The notes under the pieces: model-generated
Seen by the model: the letters and a program-made list of their open reading frames with translations, nothing else
Databases searched by the model: none
What the model was told of the DNA's origin: nothing
DNA from: Sphingopyxis sp. JAI108
Lineage (GTDB): Bacteria; Pseudomonadota; Alphaproteobacteria; Sphingomonadales; Sphingomonadaceae
Direction: 5' to 3'
Length of the DNA stretch: 64,000 bases
Assembly (NCBI RefSeq): GCF_013410105.1
Contig: NZ_JACCCJ010000001.1
Location: forward strand, 1,054,001 to 1,118,000
Program-made: the position numbers and the translations under genes
Shown: in pieces, positions 47,295 to 56,752 of the stretch
Position numbering within the stretch: the first letter of the stretch is position 1
How the letters are laid out: each line of letters begins with the position of its first letter

Positions 47295-49079
47295 ATGATC
47301 GAGGCGCTCCGGGCTTTTATCGAAGCGCATCAGGCCGCCCTGTCGCTGATCATATTGGCGGCGATGTTCACGGGCTTCCTGATGGAACGGCTGCCCGCGA
47401 CTGTCATCGCGATCCTGGGTGCCTGCACCTATCTGGCGCTCGGCATCCTCGACGCCGACGGCCTCTATTCGGTCTTTTCCAACTCGGCGCCGATCGTCAT
47501 CGGCGCGATGTTCGTGCTGTCGGGCGCGCTGATCCGCACCGGCGTGATCCAGCGCGTCGCCGACGCCATCATGAAGCGGGCGGAGAAGCACCCGCGGCTC
47601 GCCATCGTCGAAGTCCTTGTGGGGGCGCTCGTCGCGTCGGCCTTCCTGAACAATACGCCCGTCGTGGTCGTGCTCATCCCCATCATGATGAAACTGGCGG
47701 AGGTCACCGGGGTCAGCGCAAAAAAGCTGCTCATGCCGCTGTCGATTGCCGCGGTGCTCGGCGGCACGCTGACCCTGATCGGCACCTCTACCAACCTCGT
47801 TGTCGACGGTATCGTGCGCCAGGCGGGAATGGAGCGTTTCGGCATTTTCGAAATCACCCCCATCGGCCTCGTCACCGCCGCGTCGGGAATGATCGGGCTT
47901 GCGCTGATGTGGTGGCTGCTCCCCGCCGACAAACCGATCAAAGGACCCGCCGGGACGCATGATGCGCATCAATATCTGACCGAACTGGTGCTCGAAGAGG
48001 ATGACTATCTCGTCGGGATGACGGTCGAGGCGTTCCGCGACCTGCCGCGCTCGGGGCGTGTCGTCGGCGTCCGCCGCGGTTCCGCGGTCGTCCTCGGAGC
48101 CGAACTCGAGCATTGGACGCTCGCGGCGGGCGACCGGCTCATCCTTCGCGTCGACGGTGCGACCTTGATGACCTGGCGCGAGCAGGGGCGCTTCCGTCTT
48201 GGCATCGGCAGCGGCGATCCGGACGAAAATGACATGGTCGTCGAAACGATGATCGCGTCGAACCACCCCGCGATCGGCCAGCGGCTGATCGATATCCCCT
48301 TCCTGCAAAAAGTCCGCGCGCGGATCATCGGCCTCGACCGTCCGGCACACGAACCGGGGCCCGACCTTGCGAGCGTCCGCATCCGCCCGGCCGACCGCCT
48401 GCTCGTCGCGGGCGGTCCGGCCGAGGTCGAGGCGCTGCGCGACAACCCGCACCTGATCGGCGCTGACCTTGCCAAGGTGCGCGCCTTTCGGCGCGGCAAG
48501 GCGTGGATTGCGATCCTGTGCATGCTTTCCGTCGTCGCGCTCGCCGCGCTCGATGTCATGTCGATCGGCGTTGCCGCGATCATCGCGATCGGCGTGATCC
48601 TCGTGACACGCTGCATCGACAGCGAGGAAGCGTGGGGCACGATTGACGGCGACGTGCTGATCCTGATTTTCGCGATGCTCGCGGTCGGCCTCGCGCTCGA
48701 ACAGAGCGGGGCGGTGACGATGATGGTCGGTTGGGTCAAGCCCGTACTCGCGGGCCAGCCCATGTGGGTGCTCGTCTTCGGAATTTATTTCTTCGCGCTG
48801 ATCCTCTCCGAACTGCTCAGCAACAATGCGGTCGCCGCGTTGATGACGCCGGTGACGCTTGCCATCGCCAGCGAATTGGGGGTCGATCCGCGGCCGCTCG
48901 TCATCGCGCTGATGATCGGAGCGTCGGCCTGCTTCGCGACCCCGATCGGTTACCAGACCAACACGATTGTCTATGCCGCGGGCGACTATCGCTTCGTCGA
49001 TTTCGTGAAGATCGGGGTGCCGCTCAATATCATCACCGGGGTTTCGACCTGCCTCGCGATCACCTTCTTCATAACCTGA
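47295..49079 (+). CDS. SLC13-family permease with two RCK_C domains
   Basis: 594 residues: N-terminal membrane half (about 1-205; SAFLNNTPVVVVLIPIM and TLTLIGTSTNLVVDGIV are the two Asn-Thr motifs of the divalent anion/Na symporters), a cytoplasmic insert with two TrkA-C (RCK_C) domains at about 215-300 and 305-385, then the second membrane half (about 395-594; LLSNNAVAALMTPVTLAI). Likely sulfate, dicarboxylate or related anion transport, gated by the RCK ligand. Begins one base after aroC stop. Confidence 0.92.
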   Translation: MIEALRAFIEAHQAALSLIILAAMFTGFLMERLPATVIAILGACTYLALGILDADGLYSVFSNSAPIVIGAMFVLSGALIRTGVIQRVADAIMKRAEKHPRLAIVEVLVGALVASAFLNNTPVVVVLIPIMMKLAEVTGVSAKKLLMPLSIAAVLGGTLTLIGTSTNLVVDGIVRQAGMERFGIFEITPIGLVTAASGMIGLALMWWLLPADKPIKGPAGTHDAHQYLTELVLEEDDYLVGMTVEAFRDLPRSGRVVGVRRGSAVVLGAELEHWTLAAGDRLILRVDGATLMTWREQGRFRLGIGSGDPDENDMVVETMIASNHPAIGQRLIDIPFLQKVRARIIGLDRPAHEPGPDLASVRIRPADRLLVAGGPAEVEALRDNPHLIGADLAKVRAFRRGKAWIAILCMLSVVALAALDVMSIGVAAIIAIGVILVTRCIDSEEAWGTIDGDVLILIFAMLAVGLALEQSGAVTMMVGWVKPVLAGQPMWVLVFGIYFFALILSELLSNNAVAALMTPVTLAIASELGVDPRPLVIALMIGASACFATPIGYQTNTIVYAAGDYRFVDFVKIGVPLNIITGVSTCLAITFFIT

Positions 49080-49191
49080 CGGCATAGCGGGCGAACCGCC
49101 TGCCCCTTGACGCTGCGGCCCGCGACGGGTCAAAGGGGGGAGAATCTGGCCGGTCACGGCGTGCCATAATGACTATTCGGGGGACGGCCGC

Positions 49192-50544
49192 ATGGACCGC
49201 AAGCTTACATGGTATATTCTCGCGGGCATGGTGCTCGGCGTGGTCGTCGGCTATGCCGTGCACGTCGGGATTCCCGCGAGCGATCCGTGGTTCGAGCATC
49301 TCGCCAAGACCTTCAAGCTGCTTTCCGACGTTTTCCTCAACCTCATCAAACTGCTCGTCGCGCCGCTCGTGCTGTCTACGATCGTCGTCGGCATCGCCCA
49401 TATGGGTGACAGCAGCGCACTCGGACGGATCGGCGTGCGCGCGCTCACCTGGTTCATCACGGCGAGCTTCGTCTCGATTGCGCTCGGCCTGTTGATGGTC
49501 AACCTCTTCCAGCCCGGCGTCGGTGCGCCGATCCCCGACGCGGTCGAAGCGGCCAAGATGGTGGGCGAAGTCAAGAAGCTCGATGCCTGGGAATTCACGC
49601 TTTCGATCTTCCCCAAAAATGCGCTCGAGGCGCTCGCGACCAACAATATCCTTCAGATTCTCGTCTTCTCGATCTTTGCCGGGGTCGCCTTGTCGGCGAT
49701 CGGCGATAAGGGCGCGCCGCTCGTGCGCGGGGCCGAGGCGCTCGCCGAAATGATGCTGCAGATCACCGGCTATGTGATGCGCTTTGCGCCTTTCGCGGTG
49801 TTCGGCGCGATCGCGAAGGTCGTCGCGGCAAGCGGGCTCGGCATCCTCGCAACCTATTTCGAATTGCTCGTCGAATTCTATGTCTCGCTGGTGCTGCTCT
49901 GGATCATCCTGCTGACGATGGGCTGGGTATTCCTGCGCCAGCGGATATGGCAGCTCATCCGCTACATTCGCGAACCGCTGCTGCTCGCTTTCTCGACCGC
50001 TTCGTCGGAAGCCGCGCTGCCCAAGATGTTCGAACAGCTCGATCGCTTCGGCGTGCCGCGCCGCATCTCGGGCTTCATGCTGCCGCTGGGCTACAGCTTC
50101 AACCTCGACGGCTCGATGATGTATATGAGCTTCGCGACCATCTTCATCGCGCAGGCCTATGGAATTGACCTGTCGATCGGCACGCAGATACTGATTCTGC
50201 TCACGCTGATGATCAGTTCGAAGGGTATCGCTGCTGTGCCGCGCGCCAGCCTGGTCGTTATCACCGGCACGCTCGCGCAATTCGGCCTGCCGGTCGAGGG
50301 CGTCGCGATCATCCTCGCGATCGACCAGTTCCTCGACATGGGGCGCACCGCGACCAATGTGGTCGGCAACGCGGTTGCGACGAGCGTCATCACCAAGTGG
50401 GAAGGGATGCTTGAAGTGCCCGAACCCGCCGAAGCCGAACGGCCGCACGCGCCGTCGCATACGCCGCATCATGGAACCCGCGGGCTCGATCTTCGTGATA
50501 CGAACGAGGCGGGGGATAACAAGCCAGCGGCCGATAACGCATAA
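49192..50544 (+). CDS. dicarboxylate/amino acid:cation symporter (DAACS), copy 1
   Basis: 450 residues. Eight membrane helices and two re-entrant loops of the glutamate-transporter fold: FSTASSEAALPKM (HP1 Ser-rich tip), NLDGSMMYMSFATIF (the NMDGT-like Na site), GIAAVPRASLVVI (HP2) and LAIDQFLDMGRTATNVVGN with the Asp and Arg/Asn that bind substrate carboxylates. Inner-membrane Na or H symport of C4-dicarboxylate or acidic amino acid. The last 50 residues are polar, His/Pro-rich. A paralogue follows 47 bases later. Confidence 0.95.
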   Translation: MDRKLTWYILAGMVLGVVVGYAVHVGIPASDPWFEHLAKTFKLLSDVFLNLIKLLVAPLVLSTIVVGIAHMGDSSALGRIGVRALTWFITASFVSIALGLLMVNLFQPGVGAPIPDAVEAAKMVGEVKKLDAWEFTLSIFPKNALEALATNNILQILVFSIFAGVALSAIGDKGAPLVRGAEALAEMMLQITGYVMRFAPFAVFGAIAKVVAASGLGILATYFELLVEFYVSLVLLWIILLTMGWVFLRQRIWQLIRYIREPLLLAFSTASSEAALPKMFEQLDRFGVPRRISGFMLPLGYSFNLDGSMMYMSFATIFIAQAYGIDLSIGTQILILLTLMISSKGIAAVPRASLVVITGTLAQFGLPVEGVAIILAIDQFLDMGRTATNVVGNAVATSVITKWEGMLEVPEPAEAERPHAPSHTPHHGTRGLDLRDTNEAGDNKPAADNA

Positions 50545-50591
50545 CGCGCGTGCTGCCGGCCGTCCGATTTGGACGAGCAAGGAGCCGAGCC

Positions 50592-51923
50592 ATGGCCGAG
50601 ACAGCGGCAATCGACGAAGCCGAGCGCGATGAGGCGCGCGCGCGGCGGCTGCGCTGGCGGATGCTTGTCGGCTTCCTGGCAGGCCTCGCTATCGGTATCG
50701 CCGTCCATTATGGTGCGCCCGGCGCCGCATGGGTCGAAACGATCACCACCTATGTGACGGGTCCGCTGGGGCAGATATTCCTGCGCCTGCTTTTCATGCT
50801 CGTCATCCCGCTGCTCGTCTCGGCGCTGATTGTCGGAGTCGCCGAAATGGGCGAGATGCGCGCGCTGAAATCGGTCGGCCTGCGCACACTCGTCTATACG
50901 ATCGCGGTCTCGACGATCTCGGTCGTCATCAGCCTCGCCGTCGTCAACCTGCTCCAGCCGGGTGCCGGGGTCGACCCGGCGCTGGCGCGCTCGCTGATGG
51001 CGGAGGGCGCCGCGGGCGCGCAGGCGATCGCCGATCGTGCGGGCGAATCGAAATCCGGGATGGACGCGGTGGTCGCGATCGTCCCCGACAATATCTTCGC
51101 CGCGATGGGTGCGAACGATGTGCTCGCGGTAATGTTCTTCGCGCTGTTCTTCGGCATCGGGCTGATGCTGGTGAGCACCCCGCGCACCGAGACGCTGAAG
51201 ACCGCGATCGAGGGCATTTTCGAAGTGGTGATGAAGCTGATCGGCCTCGTCATCCAGCTCGCGCCGATCGCCGTCTTCTGCTTCATGTTCAACCTTGCCG
51301 CGCAGTTCGGTTGGGACCTCATCATCCGCCTGTCGGCCTTCGTCGGCGTCGTCTTGCTCGCGCTCGCGCTTCAGATGTTCATCGTCTTCCCCATCCTGCT
51401 GAAGACGCTGGCCGGGAAATCGCCGGTCCTTTTCTTTCGCCAGACGCAGGAGGCCTTCGTGATGGCCTTTGCGACCGCCTCGTCGAATGCAACGCTGCCA
51501 ACCGCGCTGCGCGTCGCGCACGACCAGTTGCGGCTCCCTGACAAGGTCGCGCGCTTCGTGCTGACCATCGGCGCGACCGCGAACCAGAATGGCACTGCGA
51601 TGTTCGAGGGCGTGACCGTGATCTTCCTCGCGCAATTCTTCGGCATCGACCTGACACTTCAGCAGCAGATCGTGGTGATGCTGGTGTGCATATTGGGCGG
51701 GATCGGCACCGCGGGCGTGCCCGCCGGATCGCTGCCGGTGATCGCGCTGATCCTCGCATCGGTCGGGGTTCCGCCCGAAGGGATCGGGCTGATCCTCGGC
51801 GTCGACCGCTTCCTCGACATGTGCCGCACGACGCTCAACGTTATCGGCGATCTCGTAGCCGCAACGGTCGTGTCGGCGGGAGTGAAGGACGGGGCGGCGG
51901 CAAAGACCGCCCCGCCTTCCTGA
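50592..51923 (+). CDS. dicarboxylate/amino acid:cation symporter (DAACS), copy 2
   Basis: 443 residues from ATG 50592 (AAGGAG upstream). Same fold as copy 1 with FATASSNATLPTALR, GATANQNGTAMFEGVTVIF, GIGTAGVPAGSLPVI and LGVDRFLDMCRTTLNVIGD. The NQNGT version of the Na motif differs from the NLDGS of copy 1, and the HP2 loop has an extra Gly pair, so the two are old paralogues with probably different substrates. The tail repeats Ala/Pro. Ends 5 bases from the convergent lipoprotein stop. Confidence 0.95.
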   Translation: MAETAAIDEAERDEARARRLRWRMLVGFLAGLAIGIAVHYGAPGAAWVETITTYVTGPLGQIFLRLLFMLVIPLLVSALIVGVAEMGEMRALKSVGLRTLVYTIAVSTISVVISLAVVNLLQPGAGVDPALARSLMAEGAAGAQAIADRAGESKSGMDAVVAIVPDNIFAAMGANDVLAVMFFALFFGIGLMLVSTPRTETLKTAIEGIFEVVMKLIGLVIQLAPIAVFCFMFNLAAQFGWDLIIRLSAFVGVVLLALALQMFIVFPILLKTLAGKSPVLFFRQTQEAFVMAFATASSNATLPTALRVAHDQLRLPDKVARFVLTIGATANQNGTAMFEGVTVIFLAQFFGIDLTLQQQIVVMLVCILGGIGTAGVPAGSLPVIALILASVGVPPEGIGLILGVDRFLDMCRTTLNVIGDLVAATVVSAGVKDGAAAKTAPPS

Positions 51924-51927
51924 ACCC

Positions 51928-52683
51928 TCAGTCGGGGCGGGTCTTGTTCGCCCGGTCGCTGCGCGCGCGGCCAGCCGCCGGCGGCGTCACGCGCGGCGTG
52001 GGGGCGCTGCGAACCGCCGGCGCGGGCCGCGGGCCGCGGTCCGGACGGGCCGACGGAGCAGGGCGCGCGGGCGAAGAGGTGTCGCGGCCCGGGCGCGGAC
52101 GGACCGCGCCGGGACCGCGATCGGGGCGTCCCGGATTGCCTGCGACGGGCGGCTGGCCCGGACGACCCGGTCGCGTGCCGCGCGGGCCGTCATTGTCGCG
52201 ATCACCGCGATTCCAACCGCCCGGACGGCCGGGGCGACCATCGCCGGGGCGTCCATCGCGGTCGCCATGGTTCCATCCCGGACGGCCGGGCTTCCAGTCC
52301 TTGCGTCCGCCATGATGTTTCCACCATGCGCGGCGCCCGCCCCAATAGTTGAGATACTGGCCGCGCAGCGGATAACGGTTGCGGTAATTGTCGAACATCC
52401 ACATGCCGTAGCCGGGGTAATAATAATCGTCGTACCAGCCGCCGCCGAATCCGATGTTCACAAAGCCGCCGCCATAATCCGACGCATCGTAACAGTCGTA
52501 GCCATAGCCGTCGCCATAGGCATAGCCGTCATAATCATAATAGGCGTCGCCGTAGCGCGCGGCGCAATCGCCGCCCGACGCATAGCTCGCGCCATAGACG
52601 TCGCCATAATAGCAGCCGCCGAGCGTCGTCGCGGCGAGCGCGCCGAGCGCGATGGAAAGGGGACGCTTCAAACTCTTCGCCAT
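51928..52683 (-). CDS. low-complexity lipoprotein (Tyr/Gly/Asp then Arg/Gly/Pro-rich)
   Basis: 251 residues; AAAGGAC before the ATG. Signal peptide with lipobox LGGC (Cys 24). Residues 25-100 are dense in Tyr, Gly, Asp (YYDYDGYAYGDGYGYDCYD) with a Trp-rich patch (WWKHHGG), and residues 125-250 are Arg/Gly/Pro/Asp repeats of the RPGxPG type. It should be an extended, largely disordered envelope protein exposed on the membrane. Function unknown; the composition suggests surface adhesion or metal/polyphosphate contact, which is speculation. Confidence 0.78.
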   Translation of the reverse strand: MAKSLKRPLSIALGALAATTLGGCYYGDVYGASYASGGDCAARYGDAYYDYDGYAYGDGYGYDCYDASDYGGGFVNIGFGGGWYDDYYYPGYGMWMFDNYRNRYPLRGQYLNYWGGRRAWWKHHGGRKDWKPGRPGWNHGDRDGRPGDGRPGRPGGWNRGDRDNDGPRGTRPGRPGQPPVAGNPGRPDRGPGAVRPRPGRDTSSPARPAPSARPDRGPRPAPAVRSAPTPRVTPPAAGRARSDRANKTRPD

Positions 52684-52730
52684 GGGCTTTGTCCTTTGGG
52701 GTCCAACGGTTGCGGCCCCTCACTCGATCA

Positions 52731-52759
52731 GCAAATTGCACGAGTCGAGTTGAATTTGC
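52731..52759. promoter_or_regulatory. 7-base inverted repeat in the lipoprotein/P450 divergent region
   Basis: GCAAATT (52731-52737) and AATTTGC (52753-52759) are perfect arms 15 bases apart, between divergent starts (52683 and 52857). An operator is possible; no regulator gene adjoins. Confidence 0.35.
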
Positions 52760-52856
52760 GGTGAATGGTGTCCCGCACCTCGAAATGCCTTACTTGCATC
52801 GATGTCAGTAGTGGGTTACGCCTAGTGTCGATACATGATGGACGAGGATCGACCCG

Positions 52857-54266
52857 ATGAACGCGCCGACGAATATCCAGCCCGCGAGCAGCGAATGGTC
52901 CGAAAAGCGCTTTGGCCCGGAAACGCGGCACTGGCTGCCGCGCAACCCTGACAGCGCGATCGATCATATCCCGGGCGAGGACGGTATGCCGGTGATCGGC
53001 AACACGCTCGAACAGCTTCGCGACTATCGCGGCTTCACGAAGCGGATGGTCGCCAAATATGGCCGCGTCTATCGCAACAACAGCTTTGGCGGGCGCAGCG
53101 TCGCGCTCCACGGACCCGAGGCGAACGAACTCGTCATGTTCGACCGCGAGAAGATTTTCTCGTCCGAACAGGGCTGGGGGCCGGTGCTCAACCTGCTCTT
53201 CCCGCGCGGGCTGATGCTGATGGATTTCGAAAAGCATCGCGCTGATCGCAAGCTGCTGTCGGTCGCGTTCAAGCCCGAACCGATGCGCCATTATGCCGAT
53301 TCACTCAATGAAGGGATCAGGGATCGCATCGGCCAGTGGAGCGGCAAGACCTTCAAATTCTATCCGGCGATCAAGGAGCTGACGCTCGACCTCGCCGCGA
53401 CGAGCTTCCTCGGCATCCCCTGGGGGCCTGAGGCCGACAAGGTCAACAAGGCGTTCGTCGACATGGTGCAGGCGTCGATCGGCGTCGTGCGCGTGCCGCT
53501 GCCCTTCACCGCGATGGGCCGCGGGGCAAAGGGGCGCGCCTATCTGGTCGATTATTTCGGCAAGATGGTGCCCGAGCGCCGCGACGGCACCGGCGAGGAT
53601 ATGTTCAGCCAGATCTGCCGCACGCGCGACGACAATGGCGACTATATGAGCGTCGAGGCGATCGTCGACCATATGAACTTCCTGATGATGGCCGCGCACG
53701 ACACGATCACCAGCTCGATCACGTCTATGGTCTGGGAACTCGCGAAGCATCCCGAATGGCAGGATAAATTGCGCGAGGAGATGCTCGCGGTGTCGCCGGC
53801 GGGCGAAGGGGTCGGCCACAACAGCCTCGGCCAGCTTGAAATGACCGAATGGGCATTCAAGGAAGCGCTGCGGCTGGTGCCGCCTGTACCAAGCTTCCCG
53901 CGCCGCGCGCTCAAGGATTTCGAATATGGCGGCTACCGCATCCCTGCGGGTACCTCGGTCGGCGTCAGTCCCGCCTATACGCACATGATGGAAGAGCATT
54001 GGCCCGAGCCCGAGACGTTTGACCCGATGCGCTTCTCGCCCGAAGTCGCCCGCGAGCGGCACAAATATGCGTGGGTGCCCTTCGGTGGCGGTGCGCATAT
54101 GTGTCTCGGACTGCACTTCGCCTATATGCAGGCGAAAATCTTCTTCCACCATGTCCTCACGACGCACCGCATCGTTGTTGAGGACGGCTATGCGCCCGAA
54201 TGGCAGGTGCTGCCGATCCCGCGGCCCAAGGATGGGCTGACGGTGCGCTTCGTCCCGCTCGGCTAG
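52857..54266 (+). CDS. cytochrome P450
   Basis: 469 residues, cytoplasmic type without membrane anchor. I-helix oxygen motif MMAAHDTITSS (A/G-x-D-T), K-helix ExxR in FKEALRLVPPV, and heme-Cys loop WVPFGGGAHMCLGLHFA. The sequence is nearest in wording to the CYP51/CYP26-like clan (VPFGGGxHxCLG, MMxAHDTT), seen often in sphingomonads; substrate (sterol, terpene, fatty acid) unknown. GAGGA upstream of the ATG. No ferredoxin gene adjoins, so it borrows its redox partner. Confidence 0.93.
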   Translation: MNAPTNIQPASSEWSEKRFGPETRHWLPRNPDSAIDHIPGEDGMPVIGNTLEQLRDYRGFTKRMVAKYGRVYRNNSFGGRSVALHGPEANELVMFDREKIFSSEQGWGPVLNLLFPRGLMLMDFEKHRADRKLLSVAFKPEPMRHYADSLNEGIRDRIGQWSGKTFKFYPAIKELTLDLAATSFLGIPWGPEADKVNKAFVDMVQASIGVVRVPLPFTAMGRGAKGRAYLVDYFGKMVPERRDGTGEDMFSQICRTRDDNGDYMSVEAIVDHMNFLMMAAHDTITSSITSMVWELAKHPEWQDKLREEMLAVSPAGEGVGHNSLGQLEMTEWAFKEALRLVPPVPSFPRRALKDFEYGGYRIPAGTSVGVSPAYTHMMEEHWPEPETFDPMRFSPEVARERHKYAWVPFGGGAHMCLGLHFAYMQAKIFFHHVLTTHRIVVEDGYAPEWQVLPIPRPKDGLTVRFVPLG

Positions 54267-54574
54267 CTGCTTCGCGGGTCTCCCCGTAGGGCGTTGAACG
54301 GAAACGGCGGATCGTTCGATGCTGACGGCTGCCGATGATGCGCGAGCGGATCGCGTCCGGTAAAAATCCCCTATGAGAGCGTTCACACAAGATTATATTG
54401 CTTGAATGGCCGATGCCATGACGATGACGAGTCGATGGCGCGCGGGCCGAGCATCCTGCAATAATACCAATTGCAGACTTTTGTTGCTTTCACCATCCGA
54501 TCGTGTCTCAGTGGTGCCGGATTGACTGATGATGGGGCCTGCGAGTCGGATCAAGGCGGCAGGGGAGGACGAAA
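54267..54574. other. gap without a gene; holds an inverted repeat pair
   Basis: Between the P450 and antiporter genes. Contains GAACG...CGTTC (54297-54318) just after the P450, an AT-richer patch at 54385-54405, and AATACCAATT at 54463-54472, whose perfect inverse AATTGGTATT (54573-54582) overlaps the antiporter start. No reading frame with a ribosome site is seen. Confidence 0.6.
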
Positions 54575-55978
54575 TTGGTATTGAATATGTTCGATGAGCT
54601 GATGCGGACAATCGGTGACGTCATGGGCGCACACGGTCCGGGGGCGAGCGTCACGGCCAGCTATACTCCGACCGATTTCAGCATCCATTTCTTCCTCCAG
54701 ATCGCGGTGATCCTGCTCGTCTGCCGCGTCGTCGGCTGGATGGCGAACCGCTTCATGGGGCAACCGCAGGTCGTGGGCGAGATGATCGCCGGCGTGGTGC
54801 TTGGTCCCTCGCTCTTCGGCCTCTTCTTTCCCGAATTTCAGGCGGCGCTGTTCCCCAAGGAAACGCGCAATATCCTTTATGTCGGCGCGCAATTCGGTGT
54901 CGGCCTTTACATGTTCCTCGTCGGCACCACGCTGCGTCTCGACCATTTCCGGTCGAAGGCGAAAAGCGCGGTCGGCGTGTCGGCCGCGGGGATCGCCGCC
55001 CCCTTTCTGCTGGCGGCGCTGATCACGCCCTGGCTGCTCGACATCCCCGGCCTGTTTGCCGACGGGCTGGGGCAGGGCAGCGCGACGCTGTTCATGGGGG
55101 CGTGCATCGCGCTGACCGCTTTCCCGATGCTCGCGCGCATCATCAACGAGCGCGGCCTTGCGAATACCTCGCTCGGCACCCTGTCCCTCACGGCTGGCGC
55201 GTTCGACGACGCGGTGTCGTGGTGCGTGCTCGCGATCGTGCTGGCGACGTTTGGTGGCGGGCCGGGTATCGCGCTCCTCGCGATCGTCGGGGGCGTCGGC
55301 TTCGCGCTCTTCATGTTCTTTATCGGCCGCAAGCTGCTGATCCCGCTCGGCCGTGCGGTCGAGGCAAAGGGCGAACTCACGCACAGCCTGCTCGCCGTCG
55401 TGCTGATGCTCTATGCGATGGCGGCCTTCTTCATGGATGCGGTCGGGATCCATGCGGTGTTCGGCGGCTTCCTGCTTGGGGCGTGCATGCCGCGCGGGCT
55501 GCTGACCGAAGAGATCAGGAAAAAGGTGGAGCCGATGACGGTCGTCTTCCTGCTCCCGATGTTCTTCACCTATTCGGGGCTCAACACGCAGCTCGCCACG
55601 GTGAACAGCCTTTCGATCCTTGCCGTGGCGTTGGGTATCTTGCTGGTCTCGATCGCGGCAAAGTTCGGCGCGTGCTGGCTCGCCGCGCGGCTGGCGGGCG
55701 AGGATAACCGCACCGCGATGGGCATCGGCGCGCTGATGAACGCGCGCGGACTGATGGAATTGATCATCATCAATATCGGCCTGCAAAAGGGAATCATCGG
55801 ACCGACGCTGTTCGCGATCATGGTGCTGATGGCGATCGTCACCACCGTGATGGCGGGACCGCTGTTCGAGCTCGTCTATGGCCGCAAGGCGCGCGCCGAA
55901 GGGCGTCTTGGTGCGCTCGAAAGCGAAGAGGCTCCCACCGGACCGCGTCGCGATCACGAGACCACGCAACTCGCCTGA
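54575..55978 (+). CDS. cation/proton antiporter (CPA2, KefB/Na_H_Exchanger fold)
   Basis: 467 residues from TTG 54575, chosen because GGAGG is six bases upstream; the ATG at 54587 is too far. Twelve to thirteen membrane segments: GQPQVVGEMIAGVVLGPSLFG, MFLVGTTLRLDHF, LTAGAFDDAVSWCVLAIVLA (the Asp-Asp ion-binding pair in helix 5) and GALMNARGLMELIIINIGL. Exports Na or K in exchange for H. No TrkA/RCK tail, so ungated by nucleotides. The start codon lies inside an inverted repeat. Confidence 0.94.
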   Translation: MVLNMFDELMRTIGDVMGAHGPGASVTASYTPTDFSIHFFLQIAVILLVCRVVGWMANRFMGQPQVVGEMIAGVVLGPSLFGLFFPEFQAALFPKETRNILYVGAQFGVGLYMFLVGTTLRLDHFRSKAKSAVGVSAAGIAAPFLLAALITPWLLDIPGLFADGLGQGSATLFMGACIALTAFPMLARIINERGLANTSLGTLSLTAGAFDDAVSWCVLAIVLATFGGGPGIALLAIVGGVGFALFMFFIGRKLLIPLGRAVEAKGELTHSLLAVVLMLYAMAAFFMDAVGIHAVFGGFLLGACMPRGLLTEEIRKKVEPMTVVFLLPMFFTYSGLNTQLATVNSLSILAVALGILLVSIAAKFGACWLAARLAGEDNRTAMGIGALMNARGLMELIIINIGLQKGIIGPTLFAIMVLMAIVTTVMAGPLFELVYGRKARAEGRLGALESEEAPTGPRRDHETTQLA

Positions 55979-56035
55979 CGGATGGGGCGTCGATGGTGGC
56001 TTGTGCGAAGTGACGACGCGCTTCACTAAGGCGCC

Positions 56036-56752
56036 GTGCAGAGTATCCGTCCCTATCTGATCTGGTTTGCCATCGCGATCCTCGCGACCATCGGCGCCAT
56101 TCTTGGTATGCAATGGGTCCGCGACCATCCCGAGCATATCCCCGGCACCCGCTTCGAGCTTGCGCATCCGCAGGGGTGGGCGACCCACAGCAAGCTGGTC
56201 GCGCTCGCAAATGACGACATCGCCTGCTTTGCCGCCTTCGACCGCGCCGAGGCGGGTTATCTGCGCCGGCCGCCCGTTGGCAACGGGATATGCCGCGCCA
56301 GTCAGCGCATGATCCTGACCGGCGACCGTTTCGTGCCGACAATGCGACCCGCGAACGCTGCGCCCGGCTGCGCGGTGACCGCCGCGATGGCGCTATGGAA
56401 CCGCGACGTCGTCCAGCCGCTCGCGCGAAAATATTTCGGGCAAAGGGTCGCCGAGCTTGAAAATCTCGGCAGCTACAATTGCCGCAAGATCGCCGGCGAG
56501 CAGGGGCAGAGCCAGCATTCGACCGCCAACGCGATCGATATCTCGGCCTTCATCCTGGCGGACGGAACGCGCATCGCACTGATCAACGACTGGAAGCCCG
56601 GCGACAAGCGCAGCGAATTCCTCCATGCCGTGCGTGACGAGACGTGCGGCCTGTTCAGCACCGTCCTGTCGCCCGATCACAATGAAGCGCACGCCAACCA
56701 TTTCCATTTCGACATGGCGGCGCGAACGGCGGGCTGGACGGTCTGCCGCTAG
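56036..56752 (+). CDS. extensin-family protein, membrane-anchored
   Basis: 238 residues from a GTG at 56036. One N-terminal TM segment (about 8-26) then the Extensin_C domain: GNGICRASQRMIL, GCAVTAAMALWNRD, GSYNCRKIAGEQGQ, and the metal blocks SQHSTANAIDISAF and HANHFHFDM. Same family as 21730-22431 but anchored by a helix rather than lipid. Periplasmic peptidoglycan amidase-like function. Convergent with mddA, sharing four bases at the stops. Confidence 0.9.
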   Translation: MQSIRPYLIWFAIAILATIGAILGMQWVRDHPEHIPGTRFELAHPQGWATHSKLVALANDDIACFAAFDRAEAGYLRRPPVGNGICRASQRMILTGDRFVPTMRPANAAPGCAVTAAMALWNRDVVQPLARKYFGQRVAELENLGSYNCRKIAGEQGQSQHSTANAIDISAFILADGTRIALINDWKPGDKRSEFLHAVRDETCGLFSTVLSPDHNEAHANHFHFDMAARTAGWTVCR

